A DNA stretch of 5,873 nucleotides from Planctomicrobium sp. (GTDB lineage Bacteria > Planctomycetota > Planctomycetia > Planctomycetales > Planctomycetaceae). Shown piece by piece: positions 1 through 5,873 of the stretch. The notes below the pieces were generated by a model. That model saw only the letters and a list, made by a program, of their open reading frames with translations, had not been told where the DNA came from and searched no databases. A program made the translations under genes and the position numbers. The stretch is from contig JABJMI010000661.1 of NCBI GenBank assembly GCA_018659505.1, positions 1-5,873 on the forward strand. Direction: 5' to 3'. Each line of letters starts with the position of its first letter. The first letter of the stretch is position 1.

Positions 1-86
1 ACATCAACTACTACAATACCTCCCGCCGACACTCATCCATAGACTACCAAACCCCAACCCGCTTCGAAGCGATCCACAACTCTTAA
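1..86 (+). CDS. IS3-family transposase (OrfB), C-terminal fragment cut by the window edge
   Basis: Reading from base 3 gives 27 residues, INYYNTSRRHSSIDYQ followed by TPTRFEAIHNS, then TAA at 84-86. The pattern YYN-x-x-RRHSS-x-x-YQTP-x-x-F is the conserved end of the integrase (rve) core of IS3-family OrfB transposases, which cut and join DNA with a DDE catalytic triad. The catalytic residues would lie upstream of the window and cannot be seen, so whether the enzyme is intact is unknown. The gene ends 118 bases before moxR and is transcribed toward it, so read-through from the element into moxR is possible. The fragment is short, but the motif is characteristic. Confidence 0.75.
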   Translation, partial: INYYNTSRRHSSIDYQTPTRFEAIHNS

Positions 87-100
87 GGAATCGCGCGCCC

Positions 101-120
101 GTCAAGTTGGTACCACCTCA
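101..120 (-). repeat. Probable right terminal inverted repeat of the IS3-family element
   Basis: On the minus strand these 20 bases start TGAGGTGGTACC and lie just beyond the transposase stop, where the right inverted repeat of an IS3-family element is expected. The 5'-TG start fits the family. The partner repeat is outside the window, so the boundary is an inference. Confidence 0.4.
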
Positions 121-204
121 CAAATCTCATTGTATTGATTAAACTCTGATTCGAAAGCTTTCGTGCCAACTATCGACCTCGCATAGGGTTTCAGGTGATC
201 AAGT
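121..204 (+). promoter_or_regulatory. Leader region of the moxR cluster with a 12-base palindrome
   Basis: This short A/T-rich stretch lies between the probable insertion-sequence end and the moxR start. It holds a perfect 12-base palindrome, CGAAAGCTTTCG, at 152-163, about 41 bases upstream of the start codon, which could be a protein-binding site. I looked for sigma-70 style boxes and found no convincing pair, so the promoter is not located. It may use a different sigma factor or lie inside the insertion sequence. The palindrome is seen directly; a regulatory role is a guess. Confidence 0.25.
193..198 (+). promoter_or_regulatory. Shine-Dalgarno site of moxR
   Basis: AGGTGA lies six bases before the ATG at 205, a good match to the anti-Shine-Dalgarno sequence at a normal distance. 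It supports that ATG as the start. It is the clearest ribosome binding site in the window; the genes downstream have weak sites or none. Confidence 0.6.
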
Positions 205-1206
205 ATGAATATCGTGACTGCGGATCTAGCGAAGGATGAAATTCAGAACTTCGCTGTTCGTGTGAAAGAGATAAGAGACCGACTCCACGAAACAGTTGTG
301 GGGCAGGATGAAACAATTGATCTTCTACTGACCTGTGCCTTGACTGGCTCACATGCTTTACTGGTTGGTGTTCCCGGGTTGGCAAAGACGCTCATGGTGA
401 AAGCCTTGGCCGCTGCCTTTCACTGGAAATTTTCTCGTATCCAGTTCACTCCCGATCTAATGCCGTCCGATATTACAGGATATGAACTCTTAGGTAAGCC
501 GGCGGCAGATGGAACTCCACAGCTGACGTTCCGACGTGGTCCGGTCTTCGCCAATCTTGTGCTGGCGGATGAGATCAACCGAGCAGCCCCCAAGACACAA
601 TCGGCACTTCTCGAAGCGATGGGAGAACGTCATGTGACTGTCGGTGGCGAGACGCATCACCTCGAAGATCCGTTTGTCGTCATTGCAACTCAAAACCCCA
701 TCGAACAGGAAGGGACCTATCCACTTCCAGAAGCACAGCTGGATCGCTTCATGATGGAAATTCGCATTGGTTACCCGAAGCCAGAAGAAGAGAAAAACAT
801 TGTTCTGAAAACTGCGGGGGCGATGCCTGCACTTCCAGAGGCAGCCTTCGACCGAGAAACATTTCTACAACTCCGTAACCTCGTGAATGCTGTTCCGATC
901 CCAGAGAACGTGGCTGAGTTCGCAGTCAAGTTGTGTGGAGCGACTCGTCCGACAGAACCAACTGCCAGTGACTTCGCTAAGGATTACGTCTCCTGGGGAG
1001 CCGGTCCTCGCGGGGCGCAGAATCTTGTAGTGGCTGCCAAAGCCGGCGCCTTACTCAAAGGTCGTACCGCTCCAACAGTCGATGATATCTGTCAAGTCGC
1101 GGTTCCTGTCTTGCGGCACCGGGTTGTTGTGAACCATCGAGCCATCGGTGATGCGGTAACGACAGATCAAGTCATCGAAAAATTAATTGCAGAGATTCGT
1201 AAGTAA
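205..1206 (+). CDS. MoxR-family AAA+ ATPase
   Basis: A complete 333-residue MoxR-type AAA+ ATPase, normal length for the family. Such ATPases form rings in the cytoplasm and are thought to act as chaperones that remodel or activate partner proteins, often ones with VWA domains. Visible motifs, in order: Walker A GVPGLAKT at 55-62; Walker B LVLADE with D122-E123; sensor 1 ATQNP at 161-165; the conserved EAQLDRF with a likely arginine finger at R181; and sensor 2 GPRGAQN at 267-273 in the C-terminal lid (AAA_lid_2). All key residues are present, so it should be active. The start is supported by AGGTGA six bases upstream. It heads the cluster; the DUF58 and VWA genes downstream are its likely partners. 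The family is certain; the target process is not visible, so no gene symbol is given. Confidence 0.95.
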   Translation: MNIVTADLAKDEIQNFAVRVKEIRDRLHETVVGQDETIDLLLTCALTGSHALLVGVPGLAKTLMVKALAAAFHWKFSRIQFTPDLMPSDITGYELLGKPAADGTPQLTFRRGPVFANLVLADEINRAAPKTQSALLEAMGERHVTVGGETHHLEDPFVVIATQNPIEQEGTYPLPEAQLDRFMMEIRIGYPKPEEEKNIVLKTAGAMPALPEAAFDRETFLQLRNLVNAVPIPENVAEFAVKLCGATRPTEPTASDFAKDYVSWGAGPRGAQNLVVAAKAGALLKGRTAPTVDDICQVAVPVLRHRVVVNHRAIGDAVTTDQVIEKLIAEIRK

Positions 1207-1234
1207 TTGTATATGAAATCGCTTCTAAAGAAAT

Positions 1235-1400
1235 TAACCACGGAGGCACTGAGACGCGGAGAGATATTTAAGCACCGGAAACAGTAAGTGATGGCTGCCA
1301 TGTCGTAAATGAATCAGTTCGACAATGACTGCGCGAGAAAAAAACAGCGTGCAACTCAACCTTTGACTTTTCCTCAGTGCTCTCCGTGCCTCCGTGGTGA
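1235..1400. repeat. Imperfect inverted-repeat element with CCACGGAGGCAC arms
   Basis: The left arm CCACGGAGGCAC at 1238-1249 is matched exactly by its reverse complement GTGCCTCCGTGG at 1386-1397, and the flanking A1237/T1398 pair extends it to 13 base pairs. Inside the arms, degenerate copies of the GGAG/TGAG motif continue (about 1250-1264 on the left, 1371-1385 on the right), so the ends could form a longer imperfect stem around roughly 105 bases of unrelated sequence. From memory, repeats of this 'ACCACGGAGGCAC-GAG' type are scattered through many environmental bacterial genomes and give rise to spurious minus-strand proteins containing TTEARR; that translation is present here too. It may be a non-autonomous mobile or REP-like element. 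The symmetry is seen directly; mobility is inferred. Confidence 0.7.
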
Positions 1401-1408
1401 TATCCTTT

Positions 1409-1438
1409 TTGATCAATAAACCCTCGAAGAATTAGCAT
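1409..1438 (+). promoter_or_regulatory. Weak candidate sigma-70 type promoter before the DUF58 gene
   Basis: TTGATC at 1409-1414 and TAGCAT at 1433-1438 are 18 bases apart. Each matches four of six bases of the sigma-70 consensus boxes. It sits just after the inverted-repeat element and about 28 bases before the DUF58 start, where an internal promoter would be useful. Matches this weak also arise by chance in A/T-rich DNA. Confidence 0.2.
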
Positions 1439-1466
1439 ATTCAAGTTGATGGATTGATATTACAAG

Positions 1467-2378
1467 ATGCCCGCTTCAGCGACCTCTAAATTCCTGGATT
1501 TGCAAGCACTCGCTGCCTTGGAACGGTTACGGTTCACGACCCGTCATCGCATCGAAGGTGGCTACAGCGGTCGACATGCTTCTCGTCAGAAAGGTGGTTC
1601 TGGAGAGTTCGTTGACTTTCGTGAATATACTCCCGGAGAAGATCTCAGGCGGCTCGACTGGAAGGTCTACGCTCGGACCGGGAAATCTTATATTCGCCAG
1701 TATCAAGACGAGACCAATTTGCTTTGCACGCTCGCCATTGATGCCAGTGCTTCGATGATGTTTGGTGCGAAAAGCACAACAGATTCAACCGATTCAAAAC
1801 TCGACTATGCAAAATTTCTGGCAACTGGTTTTGCTCACGTTATCACTCATGGTCAGGATCAGGTCGGCCTCGCTGTACTCGGGGAAACCCTCAAAGACTC
1901 TCTGCCTTGTGCCGGCACCCCGACTCATCTACTGCACTTGCAATAAGCGATTGAAGACATCCAAGCGACGGAGTCACTCAACCTTGCGGCAGGTCTCAGA
2001 GAACTTTTCACTCGAACGACTTCCCGCGGAGTGATTATTTTAATTAGCGATTTCCTCAACGATGACCTCGACGAATTGTTTGCGGCGATTCGGATGTTTC
2101 GACATCGACAATTTGAAGTCGTCTTGTTGCATATCGTGCATCCAGACGAAGAGAGACTTCCCGATGGTACTTCGTATCGTTTTGAAGGGCTTGAGGGAGA
2201 TGGGCGAGTTGATTGTTCACCTGCACAAATTCGAGACGAATACGAAAAGCAATTTGCACTGCATCTCAGCATGATCAGAACTTATGCTTTAGCTGAAGGC
2301 TGTGATTACCGTCTGGTCTCAACAGTTCAATCTTATTTGAGTGTCATTTCAAGCTTTCTGGTCGAGAGAACAGGTTAA
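1467..2378 (+). pseudogene. DUF58 family protein, interrupted by an in-frame TAA stop
   Basis: A single frame from ATG 1467 to TAA 2376-2378 spans 304 codons, the usual length of a DUF58 protein, but codon 160 (1944-1946) is TAA. DUF58 proteins are cytoplasmic, carry a VWA-like fold and typically lie next to MoxR. Before the stop is the family signature: FVDFREYTPGEDLRRLDWKV, then YARTGKSYIRQYQDE, and a metal-site motif DASAS at 92-96. After the stop, in the same frame, the fold continues: AIEDIQATESLNLAAGLREL, then GVIILISDF with D195, and on to the normal C-terminus. No base is gained or lost; a single C-to-T change of CAA to TAA would explain it, since the previous codon is also CAA. The 159-residue product lacks the final strands of the fold and is probably inactive. 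A sequence error or stop read-through cannot be excluded. No Shine-Dalgarno site is visible. Confidence 0.85.
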
Positions 2379-2383
2379 TCGCG

Positions 2384-4492
2384 TTGTTTACAAATCCATG
2401 GGCAATTTTGATCGGCGTCGCTGCCGCTGGTTTACCGGTGTTCATTCACTGGTTGACTCGCCCACGCCCTGTTCGATTACCCGTTTCGACACTTCGCTTT
2501 ATTCGCGGAGCTGTTCAACAAAGACGTGCGCGTTATCGGTTAAGAGACTTGCTCGTCTTGTTGCTTCGCACCGCAGCCATCTTGTTACTTGCCTTTGCGA
2601 TTTCTCGACCACTTTTCAATAAAAAAGTAGTCGCAGCAGCGGACGAAGAACCGTCCAGCACAATTCGCACCATCCTCTTGGATTGCAGCCAAAGCATGGC
2701 GGCTCGTGATGGTGGAATCGCACACTTCGAACGAGCAAGACCTTTCGCTCTCGACGCCGTCAAGTTTCAAAGTTCTTTGAAAGCGAACTTGCTGTTGATG
2801 GCTGCCAACCCGTTACCTGTATTTGACACACCCACTTCAAATCTGGGTGCGCTACGCGAAGCTCTGCAGCAAGCTTCTGTACGCCCCGAAGTTCTAAAAG
2901 TGCAATCAGCATTGAATACCGCAGGCGAGATGTTATCGAAGGCAGCTGCAGGAACAAAACTCGAAGTCATCATATTGAGTGATTTTCAACGCACAAACTG
3001 GTCGACTGCTGATTTTTCTGTCTTTCCAAAGGACTGTGACATTCAACTCAAGGGAATCACTCAAGCCGAAGAAATCCCGAATATTGCTGTTCTTGATGTT
3101 TCAGCAGCGGGGAGAGTTCAGGTTGGTCAAGAATCCGAATTTACTGTTCAGGTCGTGAATCACTCCAACGCTGATCAACACGTTCGCGCCGAACTTTCGC
3201 TGGGCAATGTCGTAGTACCGTTCGAAGGTCATCTTCCTCCAAGAGCGAAAACAACGATGGCTGGGAGTGTGCCGACACCAGAAGCAGGATGGCAAATTGG
3301 TGAGATCCAACTGACTGGAAATAATGATTCGCTCTCAATAGACGACACCCGTGCAGTCGCCATCGAAGTTCATGAGCATCCGCGGATTGTTTTTTTAACG
3401 CGCGAACGGAAGAACCAGATTGCCTCCTCCGCTTACTTTCTTGACAGAGCCGTCTTCGCCACCGGAGTGATCGGCTACTCGAAGAAGGAACCGCTCCTAT
3501 GGCTGGATGCTGCTGATCCGAACATCGATGACCTGCGCAGTGCTGATATCGTATTGATAGTCAGGTCTGGACGAATGACTCCTCAAACAACAGCGGTATT
3601 GGCCGCCATGATTCAGCGGGGAACAAATATTCTGTATGTGGCTGCCGATGCTCTCGACGCAGCTAATTTGAAGGATCTCGCCCAGGGACTCGGTTCGAGT
3701 GTTCGCCTACCCGTTGAATTCGCGCCGTTACCCACTCAACGCAACGCTGGTCAGAGATTTCTTACTGATGTTGATCGACGACAATCACCGTTTTCCGTCT
3801 TTGGAGATCAACTTGCTGGGGCGGTGAAATCTTTGACGTTTGAAGGAGGATTGATCACGCGCCCGCTTACAGATGGACTCAAAGAAGACATCCGCGGCAC
3901 ACTCAGCGATCAGTCTGCTTTTTTAACAGTCAGTTCAACCGGGAGAGGGAAACTGGCAGTCTTGAATGTAGACCTCGAACGCTCGAACCTTGCCAAAACG
4001 CCGATTCTTGTTCCGCTATTAGGTGAACTCATCCAGCAAGAATTAACGCATGGAAAGGCAATCAAACAAAACTACTTTAGTGGCGAACCATTTACGCTTT
4101 CTCTGCCAATCGGCGAAGAGAGGATTGAAGACCTGGAAATTATCGCCTCGACGAAGGAAGTCCCTATCGAATCCGAAGGTCGGTTTGTCTCTACACCGTT
4201 GGGCGTGACATGGGAAGTTCCCCGAGCGGGACCACCGGGAATCTATCAAGTGATGCTGGACGGAGAAATCCTTACGGCAATCGCAACATCAATTCCTCAT
4301 AGCGAATCAGATTTACGTTTATTGCCACCTCGAGTTTTTAATGATCGTCTCTCGGGTGGACGTGAAATTAATTTCGAAGAAGCGACTTCGCTGAGCACTG
4401 TAGAACAAGACACGCTCTGGGTTTGGCTCGCAACAGGCTGCGTCATTTGCATGATGTTCGAACTGTTCGTTCTCAAGCTCTTTCGTAATTGA
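2384..4492 (+). CDS. BatA-type membrane protein with VWA domain
   Basis: A complete 702-residue membrane protein. The N-terminus (about 1-85) is the BatA-type double-helix domain: a first helix near 5-23 with NPWAILIG and LPVFIHWLTRPRP, a basic loop, then a second helix near 56-73. A VWA domain follows, with a metal-site motif DCSQS at 100-104 and ILSDF with D200. From about 235 there is a beta-rich stretch resembling CARDB/Ig-like folds, then an alpha/beta region that may be related to the class I glutamine amidotransferase fold, and a last helix at about 678-699. The start is TTG: the first in-frame ATG is at codon 105 and would lose both N-terminal helices. An AGG at 2372-2374 could serve as its ribosome site. 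It begins five bases after the DUF58 stop, suggesting translational coupling. It is a likely MoxR/DUF58 partner; its exact role is unknown. Confidence 0.9.
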   Translation: MFTNPWAILIGVAAAGLPVFIHWLTRPRPVRLPVSTLRFIRGAVQQRRARYRLRDLLVLLLRTAAILLLAFAISRPLFNKKVVAAADEEPSSTIRTILLDCSQSMAARDGGIAHFERARPFALDAVKFQSSLKANLLLMAANPLPVFDTPTSNLGALREALQQASVRPEVLKVQSALNTAGEMLSKAAAGTKLEVIILSDFQRTNWSTADFSVFPKDCDIQLKGITQAEEIPNIAVLDVSAAGRVQVGQESEFTVQVVNHSNADQHVRAELSLGNVVVPFEGHLPPRAKTTMAGSVPTPEAGWQIGEIQLTGNNDSLSIDDTRAVAIEVHEHPRIVFLTRERKNQIASSAYFLDRAVFATGVIGYSKKEPLLWLDAADPNIDDLRSADIVLIVRSGRMTPQTTAVLAAMIQRGTNILYVAADALDAANLKDLAQGLGSSVRLPVEFAPLPTQRNAGQRFLTDVDRRQSPFSVFGDQLAGAVKSLTFEGGLITRPLTDGLKEDIRGTLSDQSAFLTVSSTGRGKLAVLNVDLERSNLAKTPILVPLLGELIQQELTHGKAIKQNYFSGEPFTLSLPIGEERIEDLEIIASTKEVPIESEGRFVSTPLGVTWEVPRAGPPGIYQVMLDGEILTAIATSIPHSESDLRLLPPRVFNDRLSGGREINFEEATSLSTVEQDTLWVWLATGCVICMMFELFVLKLFRN

Positions 4493-4557
4493 ATCAATCC
4501 TCAGGCTTCACAACTTCAAAAAAAAAGTCATTTTGTTTTCTGCATTTTAACTGAACT
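4493..4557 (+). other. Short spacer between the two membrane VWA genes
   Basis: This spacer holds a run of nine A residues (4518-4526) and several T runs but no clear hairpin, so I do not call a terminator. There is no Shine-Dalgarno sequence before the ATG at 4558. The genes on both sides point the same way and are probably co-transcribed. Confidence 0.4.
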
Positions 4558-5873
4558 ATGTCACTTTCGTTTGAACCACTCCTGGCATCAACTCTATGGG
4601 TCACCCTGGCGATCATGGCGGGGGTTTTGTGGAGTTGGTACGTTTGGAAGAGACCGCAGGCTTGTGGTCGTGCTAAGTGGATGATTATCGCGGCACTCTC
4701 TGCTGCGACGATCATCTTCGTGCTCACAGTCTTGTTGAATCCCATCTGGTTAGAGGCGCTACCTCCACCGCCGGGGAAACCATTATTGACGATACTCGTG
4801 GACTCTTCGGAGAGTATGTCCACTACAGATGCTGGAAAGGGAACCACTCGTTGGCAGCAGTCAAGCAAGGCAATTAGCGAGGCGACCGATAAGTTGAAAT
4901 CAACTTTTGATATACGTCTGCGCCACTTCGCAGACGAAGCTCGTCCTGTAACGGTCGAAGAACTTCAGAAACAGTCAACTGCCGGAACAAAAACAGACTT
5001 ATCCGTACCAATTCTGGATGCGTTAGTAAGTGAACGCCCTCAAGGACAGGCGATATTACTCATCAGCGATGGAGTCCATAATGGATCGGGAGGCACCGAC
5101 CGTGTGACTGAAGCTGCGAGCATGGCGCGTTCCTGGGATGCTCCGATTTACACTTCGACTGTCGGCGGGAACACCTCGATTAAGGATCTCGAAGTTCAAG
5201 TCCCCAGATCTCAGGAACTCGTCTTCGTCGGTCAATCTGTCCCCATCACGATTGAAGTCAATCAACATGGAAGGGTGAGTGATCGAGTCACAGTCCTTTT
5301 GGAAAGTGAAGGCGAAGAAATTGGGCGTCTGGAAGTTAAATTGGAGACCGATAAGGTTACTCCGGTTTCCTTCTTGATTACGCCTGAAGAAGTCGGTCTG
5401 TTCCAATATCAAGCACGTGTTTTGGCACTACCCAATGAAGCTTCCCCGGCAAACAACTCGGCTACTTTTCAAGTCCGCGTTGTTGATGAGCCAGTACAAG
5501 CACTGGTCCTGGAAGGGAAACCGTACTGGGACAATAAATTTTTACTGAGAATGCTGACTCGTGATCCTGCTTTAGAGGTCGATTGTCTCGTCAGGATTAC
5601 AGAATCGAGATCAATGTGGCGACGACTCGAACTCAATGAAAACGAAGTCGCAAAGGATGAGAAAGAAGCTGTTAGCGACGAAACAAAAGCAGCGAAACCC
5701 AAGTCTTTCGAACGGACCGAGACGACTGAATTGATTACGCAACAGCTTCAAATTCTCCAAGACTTAGAAAAACTGAAGGACTACAAAATTCTACTGCTTG
5801 GTCGGGAAGCAGAGTCTTATCTCACGGGGCAGGCAATAGCAAATATCCGCACCTGGCTTTCAGATGAAGGAGG
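4558..5873 (+). CDS. Membrane protein with VWA and probable glutamine-amidotransferase-like domain, C-terminus beyond the window
   Basis: An open frame of 438 codons from ATG 4558 to the right edge, with no stop. A TGA at 4552-4554 in the same frame fixes this ATG as the first possible start. Two membrane helices lie at about 9-30 and 41-64, followed by a proline-rich linker (PPPPGKP). A VWA domain follows from about 77, with metal-site motif DSSES at 82-86 and LLISDG with D171. Next comes a beta-rich, Ig/CARDB-like section (about 208-325), then VLEGKPYWDNKFL, a pattern I recall from planctomycete proteins whose C-terminal half resembles the class I glutamine amidotransferase fold. A charged, Lys/Glu-rich insertion lies around 355-395. 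The order of parts matches the preceding gene, so the two are probably diverged relatives or partners in one membrane complex. The VWA would face away from the cytoplasm if the helices form a hairpin with both ends outside. Confidence 0.88.
   Translation, partial: MSLSFEPLLASTLWVTLAIMAGVLWSWYVWKRPQACGRAKWMIIAALSAATIIFVLTVLLNPIWLEALPPPPGKPLLTILVDSSESMSTTDAGKGTTRWQQSSKAISEATDKLKSTFDIRLRHFADEARPVTVEELQKQSTAGTKTDLSVPILDALVSERPQGQAILLISDGVHNGSGGTDRVTEAASMARSWDAPIYTSTVGGNTSIKDLEVQVPRSQELVFVGQSVPITIEVNQHGRVSDRVTVLLESEGEEIGRLEVKLETDKVTPVSFLITPEEVGLFQYQARVLALPNEASPANNSATFQVRVVDEPVQALVLEGKPYWDNKFLLRMLTRDPALEVDCLVRITESRSMWRRLELNENEVAKDEKEAVSDETKAAKPKSFERTETTELITQQLQILQDLEKLKDYKILLLGREAESYLTGQAIANIRTWLSDEG

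Larger units (their letters stand above)
1..120 (+). mobile_element. Right-hand end of an IS3-family insertion sequence (partial)
   Basis: The window opens inside an insertion sequence. The tail of an IS3-type transposase is read on the plus strand to a stop at 84-86. About 34 bases later the sequence GGTACCACCTCA ends at base 120. The reverse complement of 101-120 starts TGAGGTGGTACC, which has the 5'-TG start usual for IS3-family terminal inverted repeats, and its distance from the transposase stop is normal. The left end lies outside the window, so the inverted repeat and the short target duplication (which would begin CAA at 121) cannot be checked. The family call from the protein tail is fairly firm; the exact terminus is inferred. 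Confidence 0.65.
1207..1466. other. Intergenic gap between moxR and the DUF58 gene, no gene
   Basis: No credible gene lies in these 260 bases. Most of the gap (about 1235-1400) is an inverted-repeat element described separately. The rest, about 1401-1466, is A/T-rich and could hold a promoter for the DUF58 gene. A gap this long is notable, because MoxR and DUF58 genes of this type of cluster usually sit close together. Confidence 0.7.

Noticed and set aside
60..71. 12-base palindrome CGCTTCGAAGCG
   Set aside because: It lies inside the transposase coding sequence (residues RFEA), where codon constraint explains it as well as any site would.
2..142. Alternative open frame at the left edge beginning HQLLQYLPP
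   Set aside because: Reading from base 3 instead gives the characteristic IS3 transposase ending, so this frame is a shadow that runs on into non-coding DNA.
1234..1416. Minus-strand 60-residue frame starting MIKKDITTEARRAL
   Set aside because: It is the translation of the inverted-repeat element; TTEARR comes from the CCACGGAGGCAC arm read on the other strand. Such frames are known annotation artefacts and this one has no ribosome site or protein-like character.
1762..2034. Plus-strand 90-residue frame that crosses the TAA stop, considered as a frameshift bypass
   Set aside because: DUF58-like sequence lies in one frame on both sides of the stop; this other frame gives no family-like protein, so no frameshift is needed.
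1925..2272. Minus-strand 115-residue frame opposite the DUF58 tail
   Set aside because: Serine/arginine-rich shadow of a real gene, with no recognisable domain.
2031..2378. Separate 115-residue gene starting at GTG 2031
   Set aside because: The GTG is the valine of GVIILISDF, a core strand of the DUF58 fold, in the same frame as the upstream part. It is the tail of the interrupted gene, not a gene with its own start.
4501..4557. Possible terminator with a run of nine A residues between the two VWA genes
   Set aside because: No stable hairpin precedes a T run on either strand, and the flanking genes are co-directional and related.
4494..4868. Minus-strand 124-residue frame opposite the start of the second VWA gene
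   Set aside because: It overlaps the two membrane helices and VWA metal-site motif of the plus-strand gene, which is clearly the coding frame.
5056..5412. Minus-strand 118-residue frame
   Set aside because: Antisense shadow of the second VWA gene; the plus-strand frame has the LLISDG motif and continues openly through the region.
1..5873. CRISPR array, tRNA or rRNA genes
   Set aside because: No regularly spaced direct repeats and no recognisable tRNA or rRNA sequence were seen on either strand.

Overview
The window suggests a planctomycete-like bacterium of middling GC content. This rests on gene order and protein style: a MoxR ATPase, a DUF58 protein, a BatA-type membrane protein with a von Willebrand A (VWA) domain, and a second large two-helix membrane protein with its own VWA domain. 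That arrangement is recalled as common in Planctomycetes and relatives. Use of a TTG start and weak or absent Shine-Dalgarno sites fits but does not prove it. No genus can be named from the sequence alone.

Layout. Bases 1-120 are the right end of an IS3-family insertion sequence: the last 27 codons of its transposase (stop at 84-86) and a probable terminal inverted repeat ending near base 120. A short leader (121-204) precedes moxR (205-1206, plus strand). A 260-base gap (1207-1466) is mostly filled by an imperfect inverted-repeat element of the 'CCACGGAGGCAC' type. Next comes a DUF58 gene (1467-2378) that is full length in one frame but has a TAA stop at 1944-1946. Five bases later a TTG-started 702-residue BatA/VWA membrane protein begins (2384-4492). 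After a 65-base gap a second membrane VWA protein starts (4558) and runs off the right edge.

How the genes work together. All four genes point the same way and look like one functional cluster. MoxR-type AAA+ ATPases are thought to act as chaperones for partner proteins with VWA domains. The DUF58 protein would be the cytoplasmic VWA-like adaptor, and the two membrane proteins would present metal-binding VWA domains next to the membrane, by analogy with the Bat (Bacteroides aerotolerance) systems. The substrate or process served here cannot be read from the sequence.

The main anomaly is the in-frame stop in the DUF58 gene. The reading frame is otherwise intact and family-like on both sides, so it is a recent nonsense mutation, a sequence error, or a stop that is read through. 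No clearly new system was found; the cluster type is familiar though poorly understood.
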